A DNA stretch of 64,000 nucleotides from Bacillus sp. A301a_S52 (GTDB lineage Bacteria; Bacillota; Bacilli; Bacillales; Salisediminibacteriaceae). Below, piece after piece: positions 26,613 through 36,010 of the stretch. The translations under genes and the position numbers were made by a program. The DNA is taken from contig JABXYP010000001.1 of the NCBI GenBank assembly GCA_024701455.1, forward strand, positions 314,001-378,000, read 5' to 3'. Position 1 is the first letter of the stretch, and every line of letters starts with the position of its first letter. The notes under the pieces were generated by a model. The model was not told where the DNA came from and did not search any database. It was given only the letters and a program-made list of their open reading frames with translations.

Positions 26613-28843
26613 AAAAACTAGCGAACATCATTGTGAGAAGATACAAGGCGATTCTCTTACTTAGTCTTGTCCTCTTTGCCCTGTCTATTTTTTTGACATC
26701 AAACTTGTCGATTCTGTCAAACATGGAGGAAATGCTGCCGGAAAACAGCAGCACGTTACAAGCTAGCAAGGAATTTGACCGCTATTTTCCCTCTCAAGAT
26801 AATGGGATTGTTGTAGTTAGAGGGGAAGCTGAAACGAGTAAACAATTTTTAGGAGAGTTAGAAGAAGAATTAATGACAAGAGAGTTAAAGGCAGATATCT
26901 TATATCAGATCGATTTGCAGGAGTTAGACGAACAGCAGCTGCTCTATTTAGATGATGAATTTTTTGAAAATTTAGAAAATTACTTAGAAGCAGATGATGT
27001 AGCGAACATTCACGCATTAATCACGCCATTAATGGATGAAACCACTGACGAAAACATGCTATATATTACCAATGACACTGAGACGGCTTTTTTAATGATG
27101 CTTCGGCCTGTCATTGACAGAAACGATTTTTTAAATAGTCGAGAGGATTTCTATCATACCGTAACAGAGTCTATTCACGTTTTACTTGAGCGAGAAGACT
27201 ATCACACTCTTGACGCTGGCTTGACTGGTGGCGCCTTTATTCAAGATATAGAAGCAGATAATGAGGCACTTGATGGCTTCTTTGGAACGATAGTCATCAC
27301 CGTCATACTTATTTTCCTTATCATTATGCTCACATTTCGCAAAACGCTTTTATTATCAACTATTTTATACCCGCTTCTATTAGGGGTATTACTAGCTGCT
27401 AGTTTTGCTTATCTCCTATACGGTTCTATTAATATGTTTACGATGAGCTTTGCCCTGCTGTTAATCGGCTTAGGAATCGATTTTTCTATTCACTTCATTT
27501 CAAGGTACTTAGAGGCGCGAGAACTGGGGGAAACGACCACACATTCTGTAAAAACGGCGTTGCATGAAACAGGAGTAGGCATTATGATAGGTGCCATCAC
27601 AACAAGCTTTGCCTTTCTCACTTTTTTATTCGCTAAATTTAAAGCCTTTGAACAAATGGGTGTCATCTCGGCAATTGGTATTGTGTCATTGTGTGTGTCT
27701 ATGATCATCCTCGTGCCTGCTTTCGTCATGCTCATTGATAGAAAAGCGGTAAAGCAACGGAAAAAAATCGCATTTACTGGATTAAACTACTTAGGCCAAA
27801 GCATTGCAAAACGTCCGATGACTTATCTCATAACCGTGCTTGTATGTGTGCCACTTCTGTTTTTTTCAGTAAAAAACATAGAGGTGGTTGGAGACTTAGA
27901 TAAGATTTTTCCAGACGATCTTGAGAGTGTGAAATGGTCTGAAATTGTGGAAGATGAATTCGACTACAACACGAACACATTAGCGTTTATGGTAGAAAAT
28001 GAGGAAGCATTAACCGCGACGATAGACACGTTGGAAAAGAGAGATGACGTGGATTCTATTCTATCAATTTATGACTACTTACCTGATAATCAAGCGTACA
28101 AACAAGAGGTATTAGAACAATTACAGACGTTTTTAACCGATATTGGCGATGAAAACAGTGATTCATTTCATGTTTCAAAAATGGAGATTCACGATCTTCC
28201 AACAGATGTTGCCTCACAATTTATTGGAAAAGAAGGGCGTTTACTTGTTGAAGTGGTTCCTTCCGTCAATATATATGATCAAGGCAATTATAGCAGCTTA
28301 GAGCAGGCTATCACGACTGCCAGTGGCCATAGCCCCGTTAGTATGGCAGCAGTTATGAATGAAGTTATTGAATTAGTGAAAGAAGACATTGTGACCATAT
28401 CTATTATATGTCTTGTAACGATTGCCATCGTGCTGCTCTTATTGTTTAAATCAGTTAAAAACATGTTGATTTGTCTTATTCCAGTGATACTCACACTGTA
28501 CGTCACTTTAGGTGTCATCCCTTACCTTGGCGGAGAATTAAACGTATTTAGTATCGCTGCTTTTCCGCTCATTATCGGCATTGGCATTGATAGTAGTATT
28601 CATCTCGTCCATCGCTTAAAGATACAGACCGATGTAGGCTACGTTCTCATGACAACAGGAAAAGCGATTATTTTAACTGGGATCACCACTTGCATTGGAT
28701 TTGGCAGCTTGATCTTTATTAACCACCCTGGGATGGCCAATCTAGGGGCAACGGTTGTTATCGGTATGATAGTTTGTCTCGTTATTACCCTTACCATTGT
28801 GCCAGCCCTATATGTCAAGTGGCACCGTGGTACCCAGCATTAA
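26609..28843 (+). CDS. MMPL/RND-family transporter
   Basis: This 744-residue protein has the duplicated RND layout: one helix, a large extracellular loop (about 45-210), five to six helices (including IVITVILIFLIIMLTFRK and LLLIGLGIDFSIHFISRY), then a second helix-loop-helices half with IIGIGIDSSIHLVHRL. The GxxxD motifs in the fourth helix of each half (GLGIDFS, GIGIDSS) match the MMPL proton-relay region. Such pumps move lipids, hopanoid-like molecules or drugs. Start at 26609 behind GGAGG, overlapping the TetR stop by 4 bases. Confidence 0.9.
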   Translation: MKKLANIIVRRYKAILLLSLVLFALSIFLTSNLSILSNMEEMLPENSSTLQASKEFDRYFPSQDNGIVVVRGEAETSKQFLGELEEELMTRELKADILYQIDLQELDEQQLLYLDDEFFENLENYLEADDVANIHALITPLMDETTDENMLYITNDTETAFLMMLRPVIDRNDFLNSREDFYHTVTESIHVLLEREDYHTLDAGLTGGAFIQDIEADNEALDGFFGTIVITVILIFLIIMLTFRKTLLLSTILYPLLLGVLLAASFAYLLYGSINMFTMSFALLLIGLGIDFSIHFISRYLEARELGETTTHSVKTALHETGVGIMIGAITTSFAFLTFLFAKFKAFEQMGVISAIGIVSLCVSMIILVPAFVMLIDRKAVKQRKKIAFTGLNYLGQSIAKRPMTYLITVLVCVPLLFFSVKNIEVVGDLDKIFPDDLESVKWSEIVEDEFDYNTNTLAFMVENEEALTATIDTLEKRDDVDSILSIYDYLPDNQAYKQEVLEQLQTFLTDIGDENSDSFHVSKMEIHDLPTDVASQFIGKEGRLLVEVVPSVNIYDQGNYSSLEQAITTASGHSPVSMAAVMNEVIELVKEDIVTISIICLVTIAIVLLLLFKSVKNMLICLIPVILTLYVTLGVIPYLGGELNVFSIAAFPLIIGIGIDSSIHLVHRLKIQTDVGYVLMTTGKAIILTGITTCIGFGSLIFINHPGMANLGATVVIGMIVCLVITLTIVPALYVKWHRGTQH

Positions 28844-29004
28844 AGTGCTTTTTCATACAGTGATCTGGCAGAGTAAGTACCCAAGAAAGGGGGGAGAAAA
28901 TTCCTCCCCAATCCACTAGATTCGACTTAACGATCGACAAAAGTTCGTTCATCTTGATAAGAGTTAAAAGAAGGTGTTACTTTTAACCCCGTTATAGGTT
29001 ATAT

Positions 29005-29036
29005 CCCCCCCTTAAGATGCTCTATCTTAAGGGGGG
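29005..29036. terminator. strong hairpin between convergent genes
   Basis: CCCCCCTTAAGAT and ATCTTAAGGGGGG form a 13-bp perfect stem just past the end of the ABC-F gene. There is no T-run, but position between convergent genes fits a bidirectional transcription stop. Confidence 0.65.
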
Positions 29037-29043
29037 AGCGCTA

Positions 29044-30684
29044 TCAAGAATCCAACTCTTTCAACTGTCTCGTCAAGTCGTTAAATTTCCGATCAAGCTC
29101 GGCGTAGTCTTGGCTTGTGGGATTTGCCAGACTCAATTTTCCTAACACGTCCTGCCGTTCTGTTTCAAGAGCTAGCCGTTTATCGGCTGTCGTGTCACGC
29201 TCAGGGGAGGGCTTGTCGTCAGTAAGCTGCTTTTGAATCCGCTGTTGGGAAAAAACGAGTCTCGTGTTGGTCGTTTTTTCAATAAAGTAGCGGTCATGTG
29301 AGACGATAAGAAGGGTGCCGTTATAATGTGATAACGTCTCTTCCAACTGTTCTCGTGAGGGAAGGTCGAGATGATTTGTCGGTTCATCTAACACGAGCAC
29401 CTCTTTTTCTTCGAGAATATACGTCATAAGTTTACACTTCACCCGCTCTCCCATACTCATATGTCGAATAGGTTGTGTCCACTGGGAGGCAGTAAATCCT
29501 AGATGTTTCATTAAGTTTTGAACCTTGCCCCGCTCTTTATAAGTGTCTTGTGCAAACAAGTGGGAAGGCGTTTGGTCCAGTGGCAAGTCAAAGACGTCTT
29601 GTGTTAAATAACCGATCGTGGCAGAGGGGGAGATCCACACGTCCCCTTGAGCCGTTTCGTGACCCATCAGTATGTTCAAAAAGGTTGTTTTTCCACTGCC
29701 ATTTGGGCCGATAAGAGCGACCTTTTCCCCGTGTTGAATCGTAAAGCTGGCCTCTTTAAAAAGAGGGTGGTCGTCAAACGACTTTGTCAGCTGTTTTACT
29801 TCTAAAAACCGTTTCCCTACTTTTGTATTGGCGGTCATGGCAAAATGAACGTCATCGTCTTGTTCCACAGGAGCCGCATTTATTTTTTCTAATTCCTTTT
29901 CCAAGCGCTTTTGCTTAGATTTTACTTGAGCATCCATCCGTTTGGCTTTCAAACGGTAATACTCTTTATAGCCTTCCTTTTTCGTCGATTGTGCATGGGC
30001 CTTTTGCGACCATGAGGTGAGTTCCTTTAATTGACCTTCTATACGTGCCACCATTTTCTGTTGGTTATCGTATTGACGTTGCTGGGATTCACGCTTTTGT
30101 TTCCTAGCTTTCATGTAGCTCGTATAGTTTCCTTTATGGTCAATCAATGTCTCGTTTTCCAGTGACCATATTTTGGTGGCGACAGCATCTAAAAAATAAC
30201 GGTCATGCGAGACGAGGATAACCGTCCCGCGGTATGCCTTAAGTTGATTGATTAAAAAGGTGGTACTGTCGTCATCAAGGTGATTCGTCGGTTCATCCAA
30301 CATGAGGATATCAGCGTCTAATGCCAGCCCTTTTGCAAGACGTGATTTCACCTTTTCACCCCCGCTCAATTGTGTATAGGGCCGGTTAGGCACACGCCAA
30401 TTCTCTAATAAGGTGACCTCTTTTTTTGTCATGTCGCCACTCACATACGCTACCGTTTCTTGCTCAACCATTGCGATATTAAGGGCGTTTACTATTGGTT
30501 TAATCTCCCCTGTAGTGGGAGAGACATCACCATTTAACATGTGTAAAAACGTGGACTTTCCAGCCCCATTTTTACCAATGAGTCCGATTATATCGCCTTC
30601 TTGCACATGGGTACTGATCTTTTGGAACAGGACGTGATCTTTCACATGGAAGCTGACGTTGTTTAGCTGTAATAATTCTTTCAA
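29044..30684 (-). CDS. vmlR: ABC-F antibiotic-resistance ribosome protection protein, VmlR-like
   Basis: This 546-residue protein has two ABC domains and no membrane segments: Walker A GKNGAGKS (about 37) and GPNGSGKT (about 325), signatures LSGGE and SMGER, and DEPTNHLD twice. The long linker between domains (about 190-265: SYMKARKQKRESQQ, EGQLKELTSWSQKAHAQSTK) and most of the chain closely match B. subtilis VmlR. VmlR binds the ribosomal E site and displaces virginiamycin M, lincomycin and similar drugs. The start is a TTG behind GGAGAGG. Upstream is an attenuator leader. The symbol is assigned by similarity recalled from memory. Confidence 0.92.
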   Translation of the reverse strand: MKELLQLNNVSFHVKDHVLFQKISTHVQEGDIIGLIGKNGAGKSTFLHMLNGDVSPTTGEIKPIVNALNIAMVEQETVAYVSGDMTKKEVTLLENWRVPNRPYTQLSGGEKVKSRLAKGLALDADILMLDEPTNHLDDDSTTFLINQLKAYRGTVILVSHDRYFLDAVATKIWSLENETLIDHKGNYTSYMKARKQKRESQQRQYDNQQKMVARIEGQLKELTSWSQKAHAQSTKKEGYKEYYRLKAKRMDAQVKSKQKRLEKELEKINAAPVEQDDDVHFAMTANTKVGKRFLEVKQLTKSFDDHPLFKEASFTIQHGEKVALIGPNGSGKTTFLNILMGHETAQGDVWISPSATIGYLTQDVFDLPLDQTPSHLFAQDTYKERGKVQNLMKHLGFTASQWTQPIRHMSMGERVKCKLMTYILEEKEVLVLDEPTNHLDLPSREQLEETLSHYNGTLLIVSHDRYFIEKTTNTRLVFSQQRIQKQLTDDKPSPERDTTADKRLALETERQDVLGKLSLANPTSQDYAELDRKFNDLTRQLKELDS

Positions 30685-30712
30685 ACAGATCCTCTCCTTT
30701 TTCCGGGAGAAC

Positions 30713-30745
30713 TAAAAAATCCTCCCAATTATGTTGGAAGGATTA
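30713..30745 (-). terminator. attenuator terminator upstream of the vmlR-like gene
   Basis: On the minus strand AATCCTTCCAA (rc of 30734-30744) pairs with TTGGGAGGATT (rc of 30718-30728) and is followed by six T. It ends about 30 bases before the coding start, so transcription stops by default in the leader. Confidence 0.85.
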
Positions 30746-30900
30746 GTCATTGATTACCGCACTTAATAAGCTACTTAGCGAATGGCTAGATAGGTTACAT
30801 GTAAAAATGGGCAGACTAATCCTACTTTTTATCAGTTGAAATAATGCGATTCAACGTTTAAAAATAGGCTTAGTTATCCATTGTCCACCCATCAGTCCTT
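30740..30900 (-). promoter_or_regulatory. vmlR-like antitermination leader
   Basis: GACTAATCC at 30814-30822 is the exact reverse complement of GGATTAGTC at 30740-30748, which overlaps one arm of the terminator; pairing of the two would prevent terminator formation. Upstream on the minus strand a candidate leader frame follows AAAGGA: ATG at 30892 reads MGGQWITKPIFKR and ends at 30851, while an alternative ATG at 30881 reads only MDN. Drug-stalled ribosomes on such a frame would favour the antiterminator. Confidence 0.65.
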
Positions 30901-30959
30901 TCGTGTTATGTTGCGGTCATTATAACATGGATGATATTTGGAAACAATCTCTTTATTCA

Positions 30960-31291
30960 TGGCGGTTAAGAAAAACGGGGCGAAAGGAGCTAGAATGATA
31001 ATAGAACACACCAACCATTGGCGTGAAGTAAAAAGTACGGGTGAATTTCCCCCCCGCAGTTCCGCCATCATCGCCTTGCTATATAACCATATTTCACCTT
31101 CGTCTTAAATCTTTTAACTGGTCACCAACCATTTAAGTTAAAAAGTTTTATGGTATGAGCTTGATTATCTAGTAAAATAGGCAATAGATCATAATAAAAA
31201 AGTCTTATGCGCGCATTTTCTGTAGTAGGATACGTCCTGATGACTAGCAGTTTTTATACATAACAAATAGACCATAAAAGAGGGATTTCTT
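30960..31291. other. intergenic region between divergent genes
   Basis: It separates the vmlR-like leader from the RpiR gene. It is AT-rich toward the right and must hold the RpiR promoter, but I cannot assign boxes with confidence. Confidence 0.4.
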
Positions 31292-32098
31292 ATGGAACAG
31301 CTTTTGTTTAATATTCCCCGCGAGACGTTTGAACGATTAAGTGAAACAGAACGGTATTTGTTGACGTATATTCATGACCATTTGGATGACATTGCGACTA
31401 TGTCGATCGTGACATTAAGTGAACGGGCAGCAGTATCGACTGCGACGATTGTCCGTTTGATGAAAAAAATCGGCTATAAAGGTTATACATCGTTTAAGTA
31501 CAGACTTGAACAAGACAAACAGATGATTGATAAGGAAGGGAGTTTAAGTGGGATAGACCATGCTATTAAACAAGCCCTTCACAAGAATGAGGAAGAAGTT
31601 CAGCGGACGATTCAATTACAAAGCATCGGTCAAATTGAAGATGCTGTGCAGAAAATGCACGATGCTAAAAAGATTTACATTTTCGCCCGGGGCTTTTCAC
31701 AATTGATAGCCCATGAGATGGCGGTGAAATTGCAAGTGCTTGATAAAACATGTGAAATGCATGACGACCCAAATATTATTCGCATTAAATCACGTAAGAT
31801 GAACCATCAAACTGACTTGGCGATTTTCATTTCCTTAAATGGCGAAACAGGGGAGCTGGTTGAAGCCTGCCAAAACTTAACCATTCGTCAAGTGACGACG
31901 ATTACACTAACGACAAAGGCTCATTCATCTCTGAACCGATTGTCAGACATTACGCTCCTTGGTTACCGCAGTGACAAATCGGCGATTCCTGAATATGAAG
32001 TCCGTTCACGCTTAGCCTTAAATGTTATTGCCAGAGTATTACTTGATGCCTATGTCATCCGTACAAACGAAAATGTAAAACCGTCTCAGGAGAGCTGA
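31292..32098 (+). CDS. RpiR/MurR-family transcription regulator
   Basis: This 268-residue protein has an N-terminal HTH_6 domain (LSERAAVSTATIVRLMKKIG, about residues 48-67) and a SIS sugar-phosphate-binding domain (IYIFARGFSQLIAHEMAVKL, FISLNGETGELVEACQ). It precedes and probably controls the PTS/aldolase operon by binding a phosphosugar such as fructose or tagatose phosphate. Confidence 0.92.
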   Translation: MEQLLFNIPRETFERLSETERYLLTYIHDHLDDIATMSIVTLSERAAVSTATIVRLMKKIGYKGYTSFKYRLEQDKQMIDKEGSLSGIDHAIKQALHKNEEEVQRTIQLQSIGQIEDAVQKMHDAKKIYIFARGFSQLIAHEMAVKLQVLDKTCEMHDDPNIIRIKSRKMNHQTDLAIFISLNGETGELVEACQNLTIRQVTTITLTTKAHSSLNRLSDITLLGYRSDKSAIPEYEVRSRLALNVIARVLLDAYVIRTNENVKPSQES

Positions 32099-32111
32099 AG
32101 ACGGTTTTTTT
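32077..32111 (+). terminator. terminator after the RpiR gene
   Basis: AAACCGTCT and AGACGGTTT pair around the stop codon and are followed by a run of T, so regulator and sugar genes are probably separate transcripts. Confidence 0.85.
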
Positions 32112-32163
32112 CATATACAGCAAGGGATGTGCTTGTCTTGGGATTATTTTCATGTTCACAAAC

Positions 32164-32177
32164 TGAAAACATTTACA
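32164..32177 (+). promoter_or_regulatory. candidate cre (CcpA) site
   Basis: TGAAAACATTTACA differs from the TGWAANCGNTNWCA consensus at one position. It lies 63 bases before the kinase start, where catabolite repression of a PTS operon would be expected. Confidence 0.5.
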
Positions 32178-32239
32178 TCACAGCGTATGCCATAATGAAC
32201 TCATCAACATTAAAGGGCATTAAGAAAGTTGGTGAGGCC

Positions 32240-33172
32240 ATGATTTATACGTGTACGATGAATACCGCCATTGATCTCTATGTTGAACTTGACAGGTTGG
32301 AACCTCAAACGGTCAATAGAACGATGGACGAAGATTACCAGCCAAATGGAAAAGGTGTCAACGTCTCCATTATGCTTGAAAAACATGGGATTAACAGTGT
32401 GGCATTGGGTTTTATCGCTGGTTTTACGGGACGTTACATTGAAGAGTCATTACGTAAAATGGGGATCATGACTGATTTTGTTTATGCAGACGGGGTGACA
32501 CGCATTAATGTCTTTATCAATGCTGATACAGAATACAAAATCGTGAACCAAGGCCCCACTATTACACAAGAAGCACAACGGCAGTTACTAGAAAAAATCA
32601 GGAGGATTCAACAAGGTGATACGTTGATCGTCTCAGGAAGCCTACCAAAGAATGTGCCTGAGTCCATATTGGAAGAAATGGCAGCTATTTGTGAAGACAA
32701 AGGCATTGCCTTTGTGCTTGATACAAGTATCCAGTCACTTTCAGGTATATTGCGCCACAACCCCTTTTTATTGAAACCGAACGAAGAAGAGCTGGCAGAT
32801 TTTTTTGGCATTACCCATCGCCTTAATGAAGAAGAGTTAATTTATTACGGATCAGAACTTATTAAACAAGGGGCAAAGCAAGTGCTTATTTCTAGAGGGG
32901 CTGAAGGAAGTATTTTCATAAATGACAGCACGTGTCTCCTGGCATCTTCCCCCATAGGCACAGTCATTAATACAGCGTGTGCTGGAGATGCCTTACTGGC
33001 AACGTTCATCGGATATCAAAAAAGTGGCGCGGACTTAGAAGAATCTTTAATGTATGCCACGGCAACGGGTGCTTCCACTGCTTTTTCAAAAGGTCTTAGT
33101 GATTTGTATGATGTGCCAGAATTACTTAAACAGATTCACATAAGAAGGAGGAGTTCGATATGGCAAAAGTGA
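32240..33172 (+). CDS. PfkB-family 1-phosphofructokinase / tagatose-6-phosphate kinase
   Basis: This 310-residue ribokinase-fold protein begins MIYTCTMNTAIDLYVELD and has NGKGVNVSIML near residue 37 and the ATP/catalytic motif NTACAGDALLATF near 250 with the catalytic Asp. It phosphorylates a ketohexose phosphate to the bisphosphate. With a fructose-type PTS and a class II aldolase, fructose 1-phosphate or tagatose 6-phosphate are the likely substrates. Start at 32240 behind GGTGAGG; a longer upstream frame would add an unrelated N-terminus. It overlaps the next gene by 13 bases. Confidence 0.88.
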   Translation: MIYTCTMNTAIDLYVELDRLEPQTVNRTMDEDYQPNGKGVNVSIMLEKHGINSVALGFIAGFTGRYIEESLRKMGIMTDFVYADGVTRINVFINADTEYKIVNQGPTITQEAQRQLLEKIRRIQQGDTLIVSGSLPKNVPESILEEMAAICEDKGIAFVLDTSIQSLSGILRHNPFLLKPNEEELADFFGITHRLNEEELIYYGSELIKQGAKQVLISRGAEGSIFINDSTCLLASSPIGTVINTACAGDALLATFIGYQKSGADLEESLMYATATGASTAFSKGLSDLYDVPELLKQIHIRRRSSIWQK

Positions 33173-34578
33173 AAATCGTCGCTGCAACAGGTTGTCCAAC
33201 AGGTATTGCCCATACATTTATGGCGGCGGCTGCATTGAAGAAAGCCGCACAAGAAATGGATGTGGAGGTTGACATTAAAGTAGAAACACATGGTCAGGTC
33301 GGAATTGAAAACGCTTTAACAGCATCGGAAATTGAAGAAGCCGATGGCGTCATTGTAGCAGCTGATAAAGATGTCAATGCTGAACGATTTCATGGGAAGC
33401 GAGTCGTGGATGTCCCTGTAGCCAAAGCTCTTCGCCATCCCAAAGATTTAATTCAGCAAATAATTGACCAAAAAGCCCCTATTTACAAAGCGAAAGATGG
33501 CGGTGAAAGGGAAAGCAGCGATGACGTATCTACCGGTGGGAAAGGGAACATTGGACGGTCCATTTATAAGTCGCTGATGAACGGGGTTTCCCATATGCTT
33601 CCTTTCGTTGTAGGAGGCGGGGTCCTCATTGCTATTTCGTTCTTGTTTGGTATTTATTCAGCCGATCCAGACCATGAATCATATAACGCATTTGCCGGAT
33701 TTCTTAACACAATTGGCGGCTTAAGCTTTAGTGTCATGGTGCCAATTTTGGCAGCTTATATAGCAGAAGCCATTGGCAAACGTTCTGGTATGGTGGCTGG
33801 GTTTATCGGTGGCTTGCTAGCTGTGGAGTCAGGCGCCGGATTTTTAGGCGGTATCATTGCTGGATTTGCCGCAGGTTATTTAATTGTACTCTTACAATAT
33901 CTCTTTAAAAAGTTGCCGAAAGCGTTAGATGGACTGAAAACAATTTTTATCTTCCCTGTACTCGGTATTTTCCTCATTGGCGGGGTGATGTATATGCTGA
34001 TGTCTCCCGTTGCAGCGTTAAACGAAGGGATGATGACCTTCTTATCATCTGTGCAAACGTCCAGCCCCCTTTTATTGGGATTAATTGTGGGAGCCATGTG
34101 TGCCTTTGACATGGGTGGACCTGTTAACAAAGCCGCATATGTAACCGGCACGGTGCTCTTATCTCAAGGTAACCTTTATTTCATGGCAGGTGTATCAGCC
34201 GCGTGTATTGCACCACCTCTTATTACCGCGTTTGCCGTTCTCTTTTACGGAAAGTACTTTACAAAGGAAGAACGGAACTCGGGCATGGTTAACTTTGTTC
34301 TAGGTTCAACCCATATCACCGAAGGGGCGATCCCCTTTGCTGCGAAAAACCCGATTGTCGTCTTACCAATCTTAATGTTCGGTTCTTCCATTGCGGCTAT
34401 TATGACATATTACTTTGGCGTACAAGTGCCTGCGCCGCACGGAGGATTCCTTGTTTTACCTGTTGTGACAGGAGCAATAAAGTGGCTCATAGCTATTTTC
34501 ACCGGCTCTATCATAGGTGGCCTAATATTTGGCCTTTATCGTAAAAAAATTGCGGGAAGCGAGCCTATTAAAGGATAA
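33160..34578 (+). CDS. fructose-type PTS EIIBC component
   Basis: The 472-residue protein fuses a IIB domain (residues 1-105) with phosphoryl-accepting Cys12 in ATGCPTGIAHT, a short linker rich in Glu and Ser, and a IIC membrane domain of about nine to ten segments (GGVLIAISFLFGIY, GGLLAVESGAGFLGGIIAGF, GAMCAFDMGGPVNKAAY, GSTHITEGAIPFAAKNP). It transports and phosphorylates a fructose-like sugar. Confidence 0.92.
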   Translation: MAKVKIVAATGCPTGIAHTFMAAAALKKAAQEMDVEVDIKVETHGQVGIENALTASEIEEADGVIVAADKDVNAERFHGKRVVDVPVAKALRHPKDLIQQIIDQKAPIYKAKDGGERESSDDVSTGGKGNIGRSIYKSLMNGVSHMLPFVVGGGVLIAISFLFGIYSADPDHESYNAFAGFLNTIGGLSFSVMVPILAAYIAEAIGKRSGMVAGFIGGLLAVESGAGFLGGIIAGFAAGYLIVLLQYLFKKLPKALDGLKTIFIFPVLGIFLIGGVMYMLMSPVAALNEGMMTFLSSVQTSSPLLLGLIVGAMCAFDMGGPVNKAAYVTGTVLLSQGNLYFMAGVSAACIAPPLITAFAVLFYGKYFTKEERNSGMVNFVLGSTHITEGAIPFAAKNPIVVLPILMFGSSIAAIMTYYFGVQVPAPHGGFLVLPVVTGAIKWLIAIFTGSIIGGLIFGLYRKKIAGSEPIKG

Positions 34579-34600
34579 AGCACACGAAAAGGGAGAGAAA

Positions 34601-35059
34601 ATGATGATTACAGAACATCAGGTTGTCATACAATCACCTGTATCAAGCCAAGAGGGTGTGTTTGAAACGATAGCGGAGTTAGCTGTACAAAACGGGATTG
34701 TCACTGATGCAAATCCCGTTGTGGCGGGGCTAAAACAACGGGAATCCCAAAGTACAACGGGCTTTCAAGAGGGATTTGCCATTCCTCATACAAAGTCAGA
34801 AGCGATCACACAACCGGCGATCATCGTCGTTCGCACGGAAACGAAAATTGAATGGGACGCGTTTGATGGTCAACCCGCTTTCTTTTTTATCTCACTCCTC
34901 ATCCCAGAGGCAGAAGCTGGCACGACTCACTTACAAGCATTATCAGCCCTATCAGGGGCCTTAATGGATGAAAAGGTGCGACAAGCACTTTTACGGGCGC
35001 AATCTACTAAAGAAATAGCCACACTCATCCACAAAGTTATTAAAGGAGATGGGGAATAA
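34601..35059 (+). CDS. fructose-type PTS EIIA component
   Basis: This 152-residue IIA domain has the phosphorylated His63 in GFAIPHTKSEAI. HPr phosphorylates it and it hands phosphate to the IIB Cys. Start at 34601 behind GGGAGAG, 22 bases after the EIIBC stop. Its TAA overlaps the aldolase ATG. Confidence 0.9.
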   Translation: MMITEHQVVIQSPVSSQEGVFETIAELAVQNGIVTDANPVVAGLKQRESQSTTGFQEGFAIPHTKSEAITQPAIIVVRTETKIEWDAFDGQPAFFFISLLIPEAEAGTTHLQALSALSGALMDEKVRQALLRAQSTKEIATLIHKVIKGDGE

Positions 35060-35928
35060 TGGACTTATACTCTACAACACCGATGCTGAAGACAGCAAAA
35101 GCGAATAAACATGGCATCGTAGCATTCAATGTTCATTCATTTGACAGTATTTTTTGGGTACTTGAAGCAGCAGCTGAATTAAAGTCTCCTGTCATTTTGC
35201 AAACGACCGTTGGCACGATTCAATCCCTTGGCGCCAAAAATATCGTGGAAGTGGCCCAAGCGGCAGCCCAACATTACCAAGTGCCCACAGGGTTGCATTT
35301 AGATCATTGTACGGACTTTGAGATTATTAAGGATGCTATTCGGGCCGGTTACACATCGGTCATGATAGACGCTTCCATGCACCCATTTGCTGAAAACGTA
35401 GCCCGAACTCAACGGGTAGTAGAATTAGCCACATCTTTAGGCGTAAATGTGGAAGCAGAACTTGGCAAGGTGGGCGGTGTGGAAGATGACATCATCGTGG
35501 ACGAAGCTGATGCTGAGAAAGCGGACCCTGAAGAATGTCGGCAATTTGTTGCGGCCACAGGTGTACCGACGCTGGCACCAGCAATTGGCACAGCTCATGG
35601 CATCTACAAAGGCAAACCGGAAATTGATTTTGAACGGATTGCAGAAATAGCGACAATGGTGGAGGTACCCCTTGTCCTTCACGGTGGATCAGCTGTACCA
35701 GAAGAAGATGTTCGCCGTTGTGTGGCATTGGGGATGGCGAAAGTGAACGTATCCACCGAACTGAAAAACATCTATTCCGAAGCGATCCGTGAGCATTTTG
35801 CCCACGATCCAGACAGCCTAGATCCACGGGCATACTTGCAAAAAGCCAAAGAGGCGGCCAAAGATATGGTGAAAACAAAAATTCGAATAGTAGGCAGTGA
35901 AAACACCGTTGCCCCTTTGTTTGCCTAA
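35059..35928 (+). CDS. class II fructose/tagatose-bisphosphate aldolase
   Basis: This 289-residue zinc aldolase has LHLDHCTD with Asp82 and metal His83, SVMIDASMHPFAENV, EAELGKVGGVEDD, a second metal His near 180 (AIGTAHGIYKG) and a third in VLHGGSAV. It splits the ketose bisphosphate made by the kinase into dihydroxyacetone phosphate and glyceraldehyde 3-phosphate. Length and motifs fit the GatY/KbaY/FbaA family; the choice between fructose and tagatose bisphosphate cannot be made by eye. Confidence 0.92.
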   Translation: MDLYSTTPMLKTAKANKHGIVAFNVHSFDSIFWVLEAAAELKSPVILQTTVGTIQSLGAKNIVEVAQAAAQHYQVPTGLHLDHCTDFEIIKDAIRAGYTSVMIDASMHPFAENVARTQRVVELATSLGVNVEAELGKVGGVEDDIIVDEADAEKADPEECRQFVAATGVPTLAPAIGTAHGIYKGKPEIDFERIAEIATMVEVPLVLHGGSAVPEEDVRRCVALGMAKVNVSTELKNIYSEAIREHFAHDPDSLDPRAYLQKAKEAAKDMVKTKIRIVGSENTVAPLFA

Positions 35929-35970
35929 CATAGCGCAACGATGATCTTCATAGCACTGACACCTCATAAG

Positions 35971-36010
35971 ATCTGATGAACCCTTCATATCTGGTTCATC
36001 AGATTTTTTG
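35971..36010 (+). terminator. terminator of the PTS operon
   Basis: ATCTGATGAACC (35971-35982) and GGTTCATCAGAT (35993-36004) form a 12-bp perfect stem followed by six T. Confidence 0.92.
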
